A stretch of 64,000 nt of DNA. Origin: Sorex araneus. Its lineage: Eukaryota; Chordata; Mammalia; Eulipotyphla; Soricidae. Position numbers and translations under genes: made by a program. Shown in pieces: positions 44,130 to 56,794 of the stretch (position 1 is its first letter; each line of letters opens with the position of its first letter). The notes beneath the pieces were generated by a model. That model searched no databases. It had not been told where the DNA came from and was given only the letters and a program-made list of their open reading frames with translations. Location: positions 171,396,672 through 171,460,671 of the forward strand of contig NC_073305.1 in NCBI RefSeq assembly GCF_027595985.1, in the 5' to 3' direction.

Positions 44130-45200
44130 AAAATAAAAAAGGTATGGATTTGTTAGTATTATTCAATTACAGTTTAGTGTGATGAGTTAATTTCCTAGGG
44201 TTGAGCACATAGAAAGTACACAGAAAGTAGTTGATCAATGAAAAACCTGTCTCGAATAAATGAGGATAGCAAACTTCACTCCCCTTCCCTAAATCCCTTG
44301 AAGGAAATAAGTGACTGATTAACCTAAAAATGAAACCAGCTTCATCCTCCATTTTCTGAATGGATCCGTTCTTGCTTAAAAACTAGACTGCCTTGTTCTC
44401 AAAGCCATAAAACAGACTATAGCTTAGAGTTATAGAATTATAGGATGTTAAAGTAAAATAAATCCTTGGATATATTTTCCAAGGGCAGCACAATTGCCAC
44501 TTAAATCACCTCTCTCCAGATAGGACCATGGAAGACATTGTTTATTCATCAGAGTCTACTTTTGCACTAACACTTTATATAACATCTAAGTCCTTTTCCT
44601 TCTGGTACTTCATGTAGCCACTGCTGTTTTATTTTAGTGAGAAAATGCCATTTGCCAGCTGTGATTTAGTAAAATCCTCTCATTACATACATGGAAAGCC
44701 AAGGCCTTGAAAATTAACTTGTATGACTACATTTGATATTTAGCAAAGTGCTGAAAAATGGCAAACAGTTACAGTCCTATATGTATCAAACAATTGTTCT
44801 GGTTATGAAAGTGCATACCATTGTCCCATCATTCTCAGTAACACCTAAACACATACCAAAGATAGTTTCTTTGAGATCTTTTTCTTCCCAATAGAAGATA
44901 TCTCAAGAGAAGCTGCAAAAGGCATTCATTAACATATTTTTCTAGAACAAAACTGGCAGCATTGAAAGTCTATCATTTTAGAGCTATGGCTTGTGTCTTA
45001 TGCCTAATCATTCATTGTTAATCAAATGCTGTAGAAGCAAAGGCAAAGTTGGTTCAATTCTTGTAATCCATTATTTACTTACTGCATTACAACAAAGTTC
45101 TTCCAATCTTCAATCTCTTGAAAACTTTAAAAAAAAAAAAGGATAATTCTGTGCACTCTGCCCTCCCATCTTCTTCCCGCCATCTTTCCATGCAGCCACT
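44130..45200. other. No recognised gene
   Basis: AT-rich. 44640-44760 could be a faint MIR/L2 relic but is too diverged to call. Confidence 0.35.
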
Positions 45201-45609
45201 ATGGGATGCAGGAATGTCCTGCCCCACGCCCTCAAGAGCATTAATGATGCCAAGAAGCAAGACAAGCAAGACAAGTGCTCACCAGGCCATGCTCCAAGGT
45301 CATCATGAGCCTCCTAATTGCTATGACGAAGCACAGTTACATTGGCAAGTTTGAAATTACTAATGATCATAGAGTCAGGAAAATTACTGTGAATCTCGAG
45401 GAGAGTTGAACACATGAAGTGAGAGCAAATCCTTGGTCTCATGCACAGCTCCAAGGTCTAGGGAGAAAATGGCAGAATAACCTTCTTCCTGTTGTTTCAT
45501 ATCCTGTTAGTTTGGTTTCACTGTACTGTCAACCTCAGCTGGCATCATGGACCATGAAGAAGTAAGACAAAGACACAGAGAAGAGAAAATGCAGGGATTC
45601 TCTCCCTAG
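45201..45609 (+). pseudogene. RPS15AP: Processed pseudogene of ribosomal protein uS8 (RPS15A)
   Basis: Across frames the parent reads in order: [16 protein letters not shown] at the start, then [35 protein letters not shown], and the C-terminal [17 protein letters not shown] ending with TAG at 45607-45609. Internal stops (for example shortly after 'VNLEES') and a frameshift near 45285 disable it. No introns are present and 'taccctc'-type parental UTR is not clear. RPS15A is a 130-residue small-subunit protein; this is a dead mRNA copy. Confidence 0.9.
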
Positions 45610-45649
45610 GCTTATAATACCTATGAGCAAATAAAATACCTCAGTGGAA

Positions 45650-46370
45650 AAAAGAATTTAAAGAAGGCAAATGGGGTTGTTTTTTCTCTTTTGGTTTTCC
45701 TAAGGACAATGATTCATTAAGGGATCCTAGCACGTCTCTGGCTGCCAGAATATAACACTAGTAACATAGTTTGCTCTCTGAACATGCCATTCTTCCTACC
45801 ATATCTTCTCTTGACAAGATAATTATTTAACTTCTCCACAGGGGCCTTTAAATGAACCTTTCCATGTTTGTGCTAACTTTTGTTTCATTTAATTAACTGT
45901 ATGCATGAGCAGCACATGAAGGGGATTGCTTTCTTCTACCAGCAAAGGATACTGTTAATTCAATTCTAATGCTTGACAAAATTGATGGTGCCTCAGTTAT
46001 AGGAACGGACACTTTTATCTTGAGCTAAGTAATCTTTTAATATACAAGACCCCGAGTTACAGCATTGTTGTTGCCATGTAATTTCAGCCTATAAATTTTC
46101 ATATTGCTGATCAGATTGCTCTTGTTACAGAATATTAAGCAGGGATACTTTCTATTTCAATTGCAATTGAGGCCAAATACAATTGATGTCTGCTTCTAAA
46201 GTGAACTGTAAGTCATGTCATCATGATTGAATTCACTCTTAAACCACACCGAAGAATATAAAAATGTTCAGTTATTGAGTTTAAGAGCAAAAATATAAAG
46301 ATAACTTTGGAGTGATCAACTCTGGTGAAATTTTCCTTCTAAAACAGGGTTTGTGAGTGCACACATACTC
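45650..46370. other. No recognised feature
   Basis: AT-rich sequence; nothing supportable. Confidence 0.4.
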
Positions 46371-46375
46371 ACGCA

Positions 46376-46398
46376 AACACACACACACACACACACAT
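46376..46398. repeat. Short (CA)n microsatellite
   Basis: About 11 CA units. Confidence 0.9.
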
Positions 46399-46824
46399 GT
46401 ATGCACCCATGTGCAGACAGAATGCAATAACCTCCTAATCCTAGGTGTGATAAGATGGATTCTGAGGAGATCACCTTGATAGTCTTGATAGGTAAGTATG
46501 GAGTGTCTACAGGTAGAGAATATAGAAGTAGGATACCACGTTGGAAAACAATAAAGCAACAATGGTAAGCGAGGAGTCTGTCTCTGGAAAAGCTTCCTTC
46601 CCACTTCAGAGGGCATGAATATTAGGGGCCAGATATGGTACCCACTGTGATAATGTCAGCCTGAAATAATTTTTAAAATTGACTGTCCTAAGAGAATTTC
46701 TCATTATGGTAGTATCAAGAGGTTAGTGAATTGTCTCAAAATACTGGAAAAGATTTTTTGGGGGAAAATGTGCCTGGGTTCTCTTGACCATAGAGCCCAA
46801 ACTGTACATCATGATTTGAGAAGT

Positions 46825-47076
46825 ATGTAGCACTGTTGCACTGTCGTCCCATTGTTCATCGATTTGCTCAAGCGGGCACCAGTAACATCTCCATTGTGAG
46901 ACTTGTTGTTACTGTTTTTGGCACATAGAATACACCACACGTAGCTTGCCAGTCTCTGCCGTGCGGGTGGGATACTTTCAGTAGCTTGCTGAGCTCCCTG
47001 AAAGGTACAGAGGAATTGAATCCAGGTCTGCCACATGCAAGGCAAATGCCCTACCCACTGTGCTATCGCTCCAGTC
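46825..47076 (-). mobile_element. CAGTG-tailed SINE with TSD
   Basis: Perfect 10-bp TSD TTTGAGAAGT at 46815-46824 and 47077-47086. Full length, starting 'tagcactgttgcactgtcgt'. Confidence 0.95.
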
Positions 47077-47089
47077 TTTGAGAAGTCTA

Positions 47090-47615
47090 TGTAAATTAAT
47101 AAACCGTACCATTTCACATCAGAACCATAGAAATTTATATAAATTTAGCTCAGGCTACTTTCATTTCTTGCCTTCATCAATATGATTGAGAAGATTTATA
47201 ATTTCATCAACTCGGAATTGGATCCAAATTCCAGCAGCATTATTGCTTGAATGGGGAGGAATCAAAGTGGGGAAAGAGGGGAAAAACAGTTTCTAGAGTC
47301 ATGTTAGTTAAAAGTGGAATTTATTGCGGAAATGTGTAGCTTTGCTTCCTCAATTTTGTGGTCTAAGTTAGAGGGCTCAATGAACTAGCATATAACTTAT
47401 TAATGAGCTCCTGAAAAAGAGAGTAGTAAGATGACAGAGGGCTGAGGTAATCGGGCAGATACTGTTGGCTTACTGAGAGACTACATTTATCCAAGAGTGA
47501 TTATAACATCAATTTAAGGAAGATGTGGGAACTACTTATTGCTATGAATCTTGACATGTTCATCTTATCCAATATATAGATAATAGGCTGTTACTTACCA
47601 AGCTACACAGCCATA
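47090..47615. other. No recognised feature
   Basis: Nothing supportable. Confidence 0.4.
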
Positions 47616-47629
47616 AAAGTGACTGCTAA

Positions 47630-48068
47630 GATATGTCTATGGATTTAGTTACTAAAATACTAAAATACAGAAATACAAAACCTTTTGGCTGCTAGTGCGG
47701 CCGCTTGACCTCATATCTCTTCATTTTCAGCAATGGAAAACGAATTATCAAATGCTTCCTTTTCAGCAGGTCCGACTTTAGGGTGGAAAAACTCCAAACA
47801 ATAATATTGAGTCTTTTGTTAAAATATTGAATGTAATCAAAGTAAAGTGAAAGTAAAGTGAAATTTATCAGTTACACAGGCAGGGTGGGGGGGGCTGGGG
47901 AGGTGGGGGGTGAGGGGAGGTATACTGTGATTCTTGGTGGTGGAATATGTGCACTGGTGAAGGGATGGGTGTTTGAGCATTGTATAACTGAGACTTAAAC
48001 CTGAAAGCTTTGTAACTTTCCACATGGTGATTGAATAAAAGAATAAATTTTTTAAAAAAAGAAAAAAG
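47630..48068 (+). mobile_element. 5'-truncated sibling of the 638-bp retroposon, with TSD
   Basis: Perfect 13-bp TSD AAGTGACTGCTAA at 47617-47629 and 48069-48081. It begins within the middle of the 40750 element ('ttagttactaaaatac') and shares the 3' module. It carries a segment of about 45 bp around 47720-47770 that the 40750 copy lacks, plus a GCGGCCGC site at 47698-47705. Confidence 0.87.
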
Positions 48069-48081
48069 AAGTGACTGCTAA

Positions 48082-49545
48082 AAGCCCAAGTTAAGGCTGG
48101 TTGCACCATCATTCCAGGTGAATTTGCCTCTGGCAAATTAGCATCACCGAGTCTACTGTGGAACAGGAAGTAGAAACGTCTGCCTACTGGCTGGGTCTCA
48201 GAAGTCTGCAACCTGACCTGCATCAGATAAAGGAGCCCACACCACAGCTCCTGAAAACAGATCTACCCAACAAATTACACCCTGCTCACAAGTATTCTTC
48301 CAACATCAGCCTGCAGGAGATCTGATTATAGAGTTGTCTCCAGCACAGCGAGATCACTAGAAAACTAATAGTGAAAACACATAGCAACTCACCAAGTTCA
48401 ATGAGTGTACACAATATCACCAAACATACAAACAACACCAGTAAATCCTCAGTCCTCAGTGTTTCTAGTGACACTATGATGAGGCCGTTCAATGAGTTCA
48501 AAGAAATGATATCACCAGTATCAGCAAAGTACAAAAAAGTAAAAGCATCAAAATGGAAAAAAAAAACCCAACCCTCTACAATCAGAAACACAGAAATGAA
48601 CAACTTGGTAGATGACATAAAAACAAAATCAGTAGAAGACTCCTTGCTACTACACTTGAGTTACTGAGTTTTAGACAAAATCAACCTACTGAGTTGAGTT
48701 CCAGTTTAATCAGATTATCTCCTGCCTCAAACAGACCATTTGCACTGCTCGTGAAGAATGTTGTATGCTTCTGGCCAATTTCTTCTCTTATTTATTAATT
48801 TTAACCACTCTGTTGAAGCTCTAAATTCAACACCTGCTTTTTCCTCTTTTAGCTTCCATCGATATCCCAACGGTAATTAAAGTTGAAGTGGGGTAAACTT
48901 CTCCCTCACTCACGTCTCCTCTTCTTCCTTTCTAACCTACACGGGAGAGACTTCCCTCTCCTGCTGATCTTGAGCTTCCTCAGCCTCTCCCTTCCCTTCT
49001 ATATTTATTCCGCTTCCATATTTTTAAACTTCTGCTCTTCACTGTCTTCTCAACACCTTGTGAACACGTTAGAGCTGTTCTCACTTTTATATTAATCCTT
49101 CTGCCAGATCCTTACATTCCTACACTTAAAGTCCTATATCAGGGCACCCTTTCATAATCCAGTATTTTTAAAATGTGATCACTGTCATCTCTATTTTCAC
49201 TTCTCCAGAGCCCATTCACCATCTCTAGAAATGGATATTTATGTTTTCTAATTAACAAATGCAATTCTAATTTCTCATCAACCTGTGAGGTTTGATTGGC
49301 ATTGCTATTACCAGTCTCTTCTTGAAGATTCTTTCCACCCTTGGCTGCTAGAATACCACTCTCCCTTGCTTATTAATTCTTCCATGATGTTTTATCCTCC
49401 TACTTCATACTTTACTTATTTTATGATCATTCTCCTTTAATATTTTGATTATTTTTCTCCAGATTCTTCGTTATTCTTAACATATGAACATATAATTAAG
49501 GTTTTATTTTAATGAAGTAAAACACCAATGGGAAAAATCCAAGAG
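48082..49545. other. Unassigned; possible old L1 5'/ORF1-like segment
   Basis: 48370-48660 has an A-rich, Lys/Ser-rich frame with the look of L1 ORF1, but no diagnostic motif. The rest is pyrimidine-rich and unassigned. Confidence 0.3.
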
Positions 49546-49549
49546 TATA

Positions 49550-49745
49550 CATTTCAGGTTGAGATGTAGCTCAATCTCTAAGGTGGACAATACATTGTAC
49601 ACTATAAAAAATTAATGTCTTGGATGGGTAAATGATCACTGTATGAATGAGATGCAAACACAAAAGTTCCTAAGTTTGTAACAGTGATTCACTAATAAAA
49701 AAATTAAATAAAAAACCATAAAGTAAAAAAAATAAAATTAAAAAT
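49550..49745 (+). mobile_element. L1 3' end fragment
   Basis: 'gggtaaatgatcactgtatg', 'gtttgtaacagtgattcact' and an A-rich tail match the L1 3' UTR ends at 24700 and 56690. Confidence 0.7.
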
Positions 49746-50021
49746 AAGAGAAGGAATAAAAATATGTATGAAAAAATATGCAGGGCCCTGGAAAGATTAA
49801 CTTCTTCCCACCACAGACTCTAGGTTTATGTGTCCATAGTCACAACTTCTTTACTGTAGAAACACACCCTTCCTCTCTCTATATATAGGTCTACTTCAGG
49901 AACATTCAGTCATTACCCTACAGAGAGTAGGCATTATGTTGAAGAAAGTAACATATCCAAAGAGTAAGTTATGAGATGTTAATCTAGAATCCTAGGCTTG
50001 GAGAAATTTAAAAGGGGAAAT

Positions 50022-50185
50022 GCAGGCCAGAGAGATAGTACAATGTTGAAGGCTCTTGCCTTGAACACTGCCAACTCTGGTTCAATTCGCAGCACCATCT
50101 AATGTCCTTGAGCACTGCTGAGAGTGATCTCTGAACTCAGTGCCAGGAGTAAGCCCTGAGAACAGCTGTGTGGCCCCAAAACTAA
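50022..50185 (+). mobile_element. tRNA-derived SINE, A-tailed type, old
   Basis: 'caggccagagagatagtaca' head and 'gttcaattcgcagcaccat'. Confidence 0.82.
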
Positions 50186-50189
50186 ACCT

Positions 50190-51105
50190 AAAACAGTATT
50201 TGTTTAAAAGGAAAAGACTGCTGAACAATTGCCATATTTCTTTCCCCGTTTCTGCCACATGAAAGGCAATGTCATATGGAATTTTTCCTCTTATACATTT
50301 GAAGTGTAAAACACAGTTACTTAAAAGAACATAATGACATTTTTATTATTGTAATGTCTTTCTAAAGCTGATCCACTCTAAAGTTAATAATATCTCAACA
50401 TAATTATTTTACATTAATTTTAATCTAATTCAGGAAATTTGGAATCATGACTACATTTCTTGAAGTAACTTTAATATCTGCTCTTTCAGAAAAAGGAACT
50501 TATGACCATACATTAATGTGTATATATTTGCATAGATTGTATCACTTTATTTTGAATTAAAATATATGACTATTTTAACATATTCACAGTGACAGAATTC
50601 ATTTGTTATTTTGTGGGCCTAATTTTTAAAACAAAATTAATGAATTCTTGAATGTGATTTTTAAAACTATAATTATTAAAAAGCAAGATATCTAAAAAAA
50701 TAATGTGTTGGGTCAAGATGTGCAAATATTTAAGGGAAGATTGTCTGCATTCTCAAAGTTTTAACTGTGGACTCAAGATTGACTGAATCTCGAATTAAAA
50801 CTCTACATTTTTCATTAATACCCTCACTTGTATTTTTATTCCCCATGCTCAACAGACTTCATATATCTAGCACTATTATTACAGTTCACATGTCTTAACT
50901 GAGTGAATCACATCACCTATCATTTTGCTCTGCAAGTCAGTTGCCTCAGATATATTCTTCCCTATTTAATTTACTTCTTTTTTTACCCATACTACGTGAT
51001 TTTATATCTAACCCATACTTTTTGACCTCTTATAATCTCAAACTAGGCCCTCAGATTTCTCACGGACTATTGATATAAAATTTTTAATTCTGCAACTCTA
51101 GTAAT
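50190..51105. other. No recognised feature
   Basis: Very AT-rich; nothing supportable. Confidence 0.4.
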
Positions 51106-51109
51106 TATG

Positions 51110-51440
51110 TAAAAATGTACTTTCCTGCTTAAATATCTTTAATCCCTTAAACTTTCAAGTTGATATCCAAATTTCTTTTCAGACTTAGAGGGCTTTTATA
51201 ACACGGTCTGTGTCTCATTCTCAGCCATTATCTTATTTCTTAACTCCCAAATACTAAATGGCTATTTTCATCTTCACTGAACTTATTTTTCCCCCATTGA
51301 AATCTATGACATTTCACACTTTTGTCCCTTTGTTCAAGCTATCCCTATCATTTTTATGCCTTTCTATACTTGCTACTTACCTTCAAATGTTTTCTTATTT
51401 AGTCAAACTTAATCAAGCCCTCTTATTTTTTACTCTATTT
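51110..51440 (+). mobile_element. L2-like LINE relic
   Basis: 'ctgcttaaatatctttaatc' and 'ttgttcaagctatccctat' follow phrases of the L2 3' region. Ancient and heavily diverged. Confidence 0.45.
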
Positions 51441-51444
51441 TATA

Positions 51445-52575
51445 AAGACACTATTGTGCTAATTTGAATTTCAGTTGGGTTTTCTGTATATATAATTCTT
51501 GAGGAATGAATCTCATCTAATTTATAAACCCAATACACAAGTCAGAGCATATTGCTTAGTATTTAGAATTTCTTCACTAGTTGAACTAATAACAGTAAGT
51601 TGCTCTGTGACACCGAAGCTCATTTTTGGTCTTATCAAACTTATAAGTTCTTTGCAGAGGGTCATGAATGATGGCCCACACTTAAGCAGACCTAGTTGTA
51701 TTTCTTGAGGAAGCTGAGGAATGATCCAGGTTGCAGAAAGACATTTAGTTCTGTCTCTGTGTTTCTGTGCCAAGAAACTCCCGTGAGCCTCAGGATCATT
51801 AGTTGAAATGGAAAAGGTTACAACCATGATTAATTTTATTATTTCACAAGTTATTTAATTTTAAAATAATTTAAAAATACATGTAATGGCTTCAGTCAAC
51901 ATTCTAATGTTTTTCACAGTACAAGTCATCTAAGGTTCTGAAACTAATTGGGAAGCATAATCTAATATTTAATACTGTGTCATCAATTTTTTTAGGAAAA
52001 CAAAAGCATGTGAAAGGCCAAGAACTTGCCCAAGGAAGTTTTAGTAAATTGGAAAACTAGGTTTCCTTTTTTTCATATCCAGTTCTGTAACCCTCCCTGT
52101 GTTTTCTAAAGAAAATTAGAAAATGAAATAGGGTGTGATAGAGATGGATTTCTCAAATTTCTAGTTCTTTATGTATTATTTTATTTTCCTTTATTCACTT
52201 TGTTATCAACTAATCATTCACCTAGCCACCTTTTACATAAGAATCAGTGCTACATTTGAGACACCTGATCACAAGAATTACTCATAGGTCTCACTCTGCT
52301 AAACATCTAGAGAAACTAAACATACAGAAGCCTCAGTTTCTCAACAGTTAGAATTTGGAGGAAGTATAAAAGGAAAAGATAGACTCTGATTTATTTTTTA
52401 ACAGGACACATCACGATAATCCATTGACATTGCTACAGCATAAATTGTTCGCAGACTGAAATTCTGCATCAAGCACTAGTAGAAAGCAGGAAAGTAGATT
52501 AGTGAGAGTGGTGAACACAGATTCAAGCGAGGGTCAAACAAACCCCCCAAGGGGTGTGATTCATGGACTAAGATT
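51445..52575. other. No gene; faint MIR-like phrase near 52010
   Basis: 'agaacttgcccaagg' at about 52020 recalls MIR, but the flanks are not alignable by eye. Confidence 0.3.
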
Positions 52576-52615
52576 ATTTATTTATTTATTTATTTTTATT
52601 TATTTACTTATCTTT
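52576..52615. repeat. (TTTA)n microsatellite
   Basis: Imperfect TTTA repeats directly upstream of a SINE head. Confidence 0.9.
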
Positions 52616-52617
52616 AA

Positions 52618-52868
52618 GGACTGGAGCGATAGCACATCGGGTAGGGCATTTGACTTGCATGTGGCCAACCCGGGTTTGATTCCTCCAGCCCTTTCAGAGA
52701 AGCCGGCAAGCTACTGAGAGTATCCCACCTGCATGGCAGAGCCTGACAAACTACCTGTGGCATATTCAGTATGTCAAAAACAGTAACAAGTCTCACAATG
52801 GAGATGTTACTGATGCCTACTCGAGCAAATTGATGAACAATGGGATGAGAGTGATACAGTGACAGTAA
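52618..52868 (+). mobile_element. tRNA-derived SINE, CAGTG-tailed type
   Basis: 'ggactggagcgatagcacat' head to 'gtgatacagtgacagtaata' end. Confidence 0.93.
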
Positions 52869-52869
52869 T

Positions 52870-55015
52870 ACTTATCTTCAAAGAACTTACAGTATCTTCT
52901 TGAGTCAGTGAGTGTGGAAGAAACAGTCCTCTCTCTTCTTTTCCCACTGCAGTTTATCTCTAGTGTAGCTGTGGTGACAGGTATACTAATTAAGCAATAC
53001 ATGTATTTTATCTGGTGCTTATTTTTATGACTAACTTAAGGGTAAAAGCCATTGCTACAACATCCTTTAAAGTTAATGTTCATTTGGTGTAAACATACCC
53101 TTCAAATAGGATATCAGGTATGATATTACTGATGATACCAGAGTTTTTGTATGAGGTATATGTTAACCAAATATATGTATGAGTTTTTGTATTTAATACA
53201 TATAAACCAAACATCCTACTGAAGATAAAGTTCCTTCCATCTGCTTATTCATTTCTTATTTAGCCAACCATACTTTTGAAAACTGTCAAGAAATGTATAT
53301 TCTAGATGAAATGACTGTAATCCTGATGGGAGAAGTCTGCTTACAATTGCACCTGAGCTTTCTTTATTTGTCTGTTTTGTACCCGGTCCTGTCATCTCCC
53401 TTATTATCAAGAAGCAAAGCACTTAAGGCTTTGTTATTGAAACAAATGCCCTCTTTCTGTTGGGGTATGCTAAAGCCCTGTGCTATTTTTCAGTTGCACT
53501 AAAGATAGGAAACCAGAAGAAATTGTCCCAAGAACTGACCCACTTCCATGTATAAGCATGGTTGGTAAGTTGATGGCACTCTTGTCTGTTGGGAGACAGG
53601 GATTCTAAACAAGTGAAAGAAGGTTTGTTTCCAACTGCAACTGTCTTCCCAAAATAGAAATAAGCAAGACAGAAATCCTTAGATAGACCTTGGGAGAAAG
53701 TCAATAACCAAAATGTCAAACTTTATGTCAAATCATTGTTTGGGCTTTTAGTCTATAAAAAAATTCTCGGACTCCAGTTGGTGATGACTTTCAGGAATGT
53801 TTCTTCAGTTCCCAATGGACTCTGTGATTTGGGATCATTCTGTCATCATTGGCTGTAGAGTTGATGGTAAGAATTTTGTAATACTTTCTAAAAGGTTATA
53901 ATAGTGAGAATCATGGCATTGTAATCATAGGTACATGGTTTAAAGCAATGCATTGTAGAATTCAAGAATGTAAGAAATAATAAGGCTGAAATCACAGAAT
54001 TGAGAGGGAAAGTGCTGAAGGGATGATAGAATTAAAAAAAAGATGGCGCAAAATAGGAGCAAACTTTTCCGGAATTCAAGGACGAATGACCTGATAGGGA
54101 CAAGGACAAGCAAAACATAAAAACAAAAATAAAAAGGAAATATTGATTGAAGTAGTTGCCAATGAGCAGTGGGACATTTTTCAAACACGTTCACTGCTGT
54201 GATTCAAGGCCATCACAAATACCAATGACACTGAGATATGTCTGTGAATCATTCATGAAAAGACATTAAAGTGATCCCTTTAATTAGTGATGGCAACTGG
54301 CTGGCCGGTTTAGGGGCCTCAGTGGAATGGATTAGATTAAGTCCAGCAGGGGGAGTGTTCAGTGACCCAGCACTTGGACAAAAAGTCCTCCCATCTCTCC
54401 TCAGAGCTTCACTGAGCTGAGCAAGCTGATAAAACACTCCTCTGACTCACTGAAGAGGCTTGAAAAAGTGGGTATGACTGAAGCAATGTATTTTGTAGGA
54501 GAATGAGACACAAAGGGAATTGACTTTACAGAGAGTAAAGGCTTTTGTCATATTAGAGAAAGGTATGAAAGCATTGTGTCTGGTTCTCACAGGCCATTAG
54601 CAGATTCCGTCATTCAATTCCCTCTTCCAGAGAATTCAATAAGATGCTGTGTTTCTCAAATCCTGTATTTACTCCCAGGACACCAGGCTTTGTGTGATGG
54701 ATTTCTAAGCCCAAATTGAAAGTACCAGAATGATGTCTTTTATCCTTTGTCCTGTTTCTGCCTATAGTGCAAGATCTTTACTATGAATGATGAGAGTAGT
54801 AACTGCAAGTCCAAAGGACAAACTGCAGAAGGCAAGTGCCACTTAGATACTTGACTGAAATCTCAGTCCCTGAGGATATTGTGTGGCCAAACTAAACTTC
54901 TGAAATTCTGATCTCTCAGCTGAGGACTCAAAGGAACTGTTACGTGACCACCCAATTAAGTTGGAAATCCTTGGACCACTTCAGAGTGATCATATGACTT
55001 CTGTCATCTAAAATG
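52870..55015. other. 2.1 kb without recognised features
   Basis: Repeat-poor by local standards. No frame above about 85 codons and no recognisable exon. Confidence 0.4.
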
Positions 55016-55019
55016 TGTT

Positions 55020-55235
55020 CATCATCACTGTCACTGTTATCCTGTTGTTCATCGATTTGCTCGAGCGGGCACCAGTAATGTCTCCATTGTGAGACTTACT
55101 GTTATTGTTTTTGGCATATAAAATATGCCAGGGGTACCTTGCTAAGCTTACTCTGCCGTGTGGGCAGAATACTCTCGGTACTTTGCCAGGCTCTTTGAGA
55201 GGGGCAGAGGAATCGAACACAGGTTGGCCGCGTGC
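55020..55235 (-). mobile_element. CAGTG-tailed SINE, 5'-truncated
   Basis: Runs from 'catcactgtcactgttatcc' to 'ggttggccgcgtgcatcatc' and lacks the A-box head. Similar 'catcatca'-like text on both sides suggests a short TSD. Confidence 0.88.
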
Positions 55236-56445
55236 ATCATCATGGACACAAAATGTTGCACTATCAGCAATCTTTTCATTTTTTTTGTCTTATTATGTAC
55301 TTGTGAAAGTGAAGCAATATTGATACTGTATTGGCACGGACAGAATGACCCAAAATTCATAAACCGTTTCTCAAAACCTTAATTTTAGTTCAAGTCATGA
55401 TCAATTCTCTCCAGGATTATGTGTCATCTCTGATTGGTTCTTGTCTCTGATATTTGCCCCCTGGTGGTTTCTTTGACGAAGTGACAGATCTTAGCTTTAT
55501 CCTGATGTCACTTTGTTGGAGAGCCTTCAATGACTTCTTTTGTCATTATATTGAGAGTCAAATTTTTTATTAAGGTTTCCAAGGTCCAGATAGAACAGCA
55601 ACTCACTGAGTTTCTCTTTAGATACTATCCCTCTCCTCCATGCTGCATGTTCTTCTACTCCTTTAACCATAAGGGATTCTGTTTCCCTTCCCACTTCCCC
55701 CTACCTGAATTCTCTCTCTCTGTTATCCCCATGCCTGGCTAACTCATTTCCTACAAACATTTCTTCAAAAATACTTTTTTTTAGAGTACTTCCTGTCACT
55801 CTATTCAAAATGTCACTCAATGCCCAACATACAAAATACCATCCGTTCTCTCAAGTTACTTTCCCTTTTATCATTTATTACTATCATTTGAATTGCATTT
55901 ATATCTACTATACTATCAATTTTACTTGCACATTCTAAGTTATGAGAAGATAGAGTATCATCAAAGTATAGAAAGCATAGAATTCAACATAGTACTTGTT
56001 GAAATAATGGCTCATCCTGTTGTTATTAAGATCATCATTTCTCTGTTCTTAGGGATTCTCCCACTACTTCTTTTCCCCTGTTTGCTTTCCTTTCCAGGGC
56101 ATATCACAAAGTGAAATGCTTGGCTTCTTTGAAGCTCTTCTTCTCTGCTTTTTCAATTCTGGAGATATCTGTGTTCTGTTTTGAACAAGTATTCTTCTTT
56201 CTCTCCTCTCATGTGTCTCTAAATTATTTCAATAATACTATTCACTTCACTAAAAAATAAAATGCTTGAAGTTGCTGGCCCAGTAAAAATTATTGTTGTA
56301 TAATATTAACCGTGATAAGGGAAAAAGGAGAATGGGCATATAAGAGCAATTCCTTAAAAAAAAACCCACACAAATCCTTGCAAGTCTTTGAGTGCATTTA
56401 CTTGGACCTGACAGTATATGGAATTAAACTGCATGGAAATTCTTC
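55236..56445. other. No gene; possible L2 relic at 55720-55860
   Basis: 'gcctggctaactcatttcct' resembles the L2 3' region; otherwise unassigned. Confidence 0.35.
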
Positions 56446-56467
56446 ATAAAGATAGTGGGTTGTGGGT

Positions 56468-56774
56468 AGTGGAACATGAAGGCCACTCAGTGCCTCTATT
56501 GCAAACTACAACACCCAAAAGGAGAGAGAGAACAAAAGGGAATGCCCAGCTGCAGAGGCAGGGTGGGGTGGTGGGGGATGGGGTGGGGGTGGTGAGAGGG
56601 ATACTCGGAACATTGGTAGAGATGAATGGGCACTGGTGGAGGGATGGGTAAACAATCACTGCATGAGTGAAATGCAAACACAAAAATTTATAAGTTTGTA
56701 ACTGTACATCACAGTGATTCTCTAATAAAAATTTTAAAAAATAAATTGGATCAGCCTCTAAACAAACAAACAAA
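56468..56774 (+). mobile_element. 5'-truncated L1 3' end with 20-bp TSD
   Basis: Flanks 56448-56467 and 56775-56794 match in 19 of 20 bases (core GATAGTGGGT). The insert holds the L1 3' UTR: 'ggagagagagaacaaaaggg', G-rich stretch, 'gggcactggtggagggatgg', 'catcacagtgattctctaat' and an A-rich tail. Confidence 0.93.
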
Positions 56775-56794
56775 AAAGATAGTGGGTCGTGGGT

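Noticed and set aside
48371-48667. 98-codon Ser/Lys-rich frame, possibly L1 ORF1
   Set aside because: A-rich composition alone explains it; no ORF1 RRM or C-terminal motif seen.
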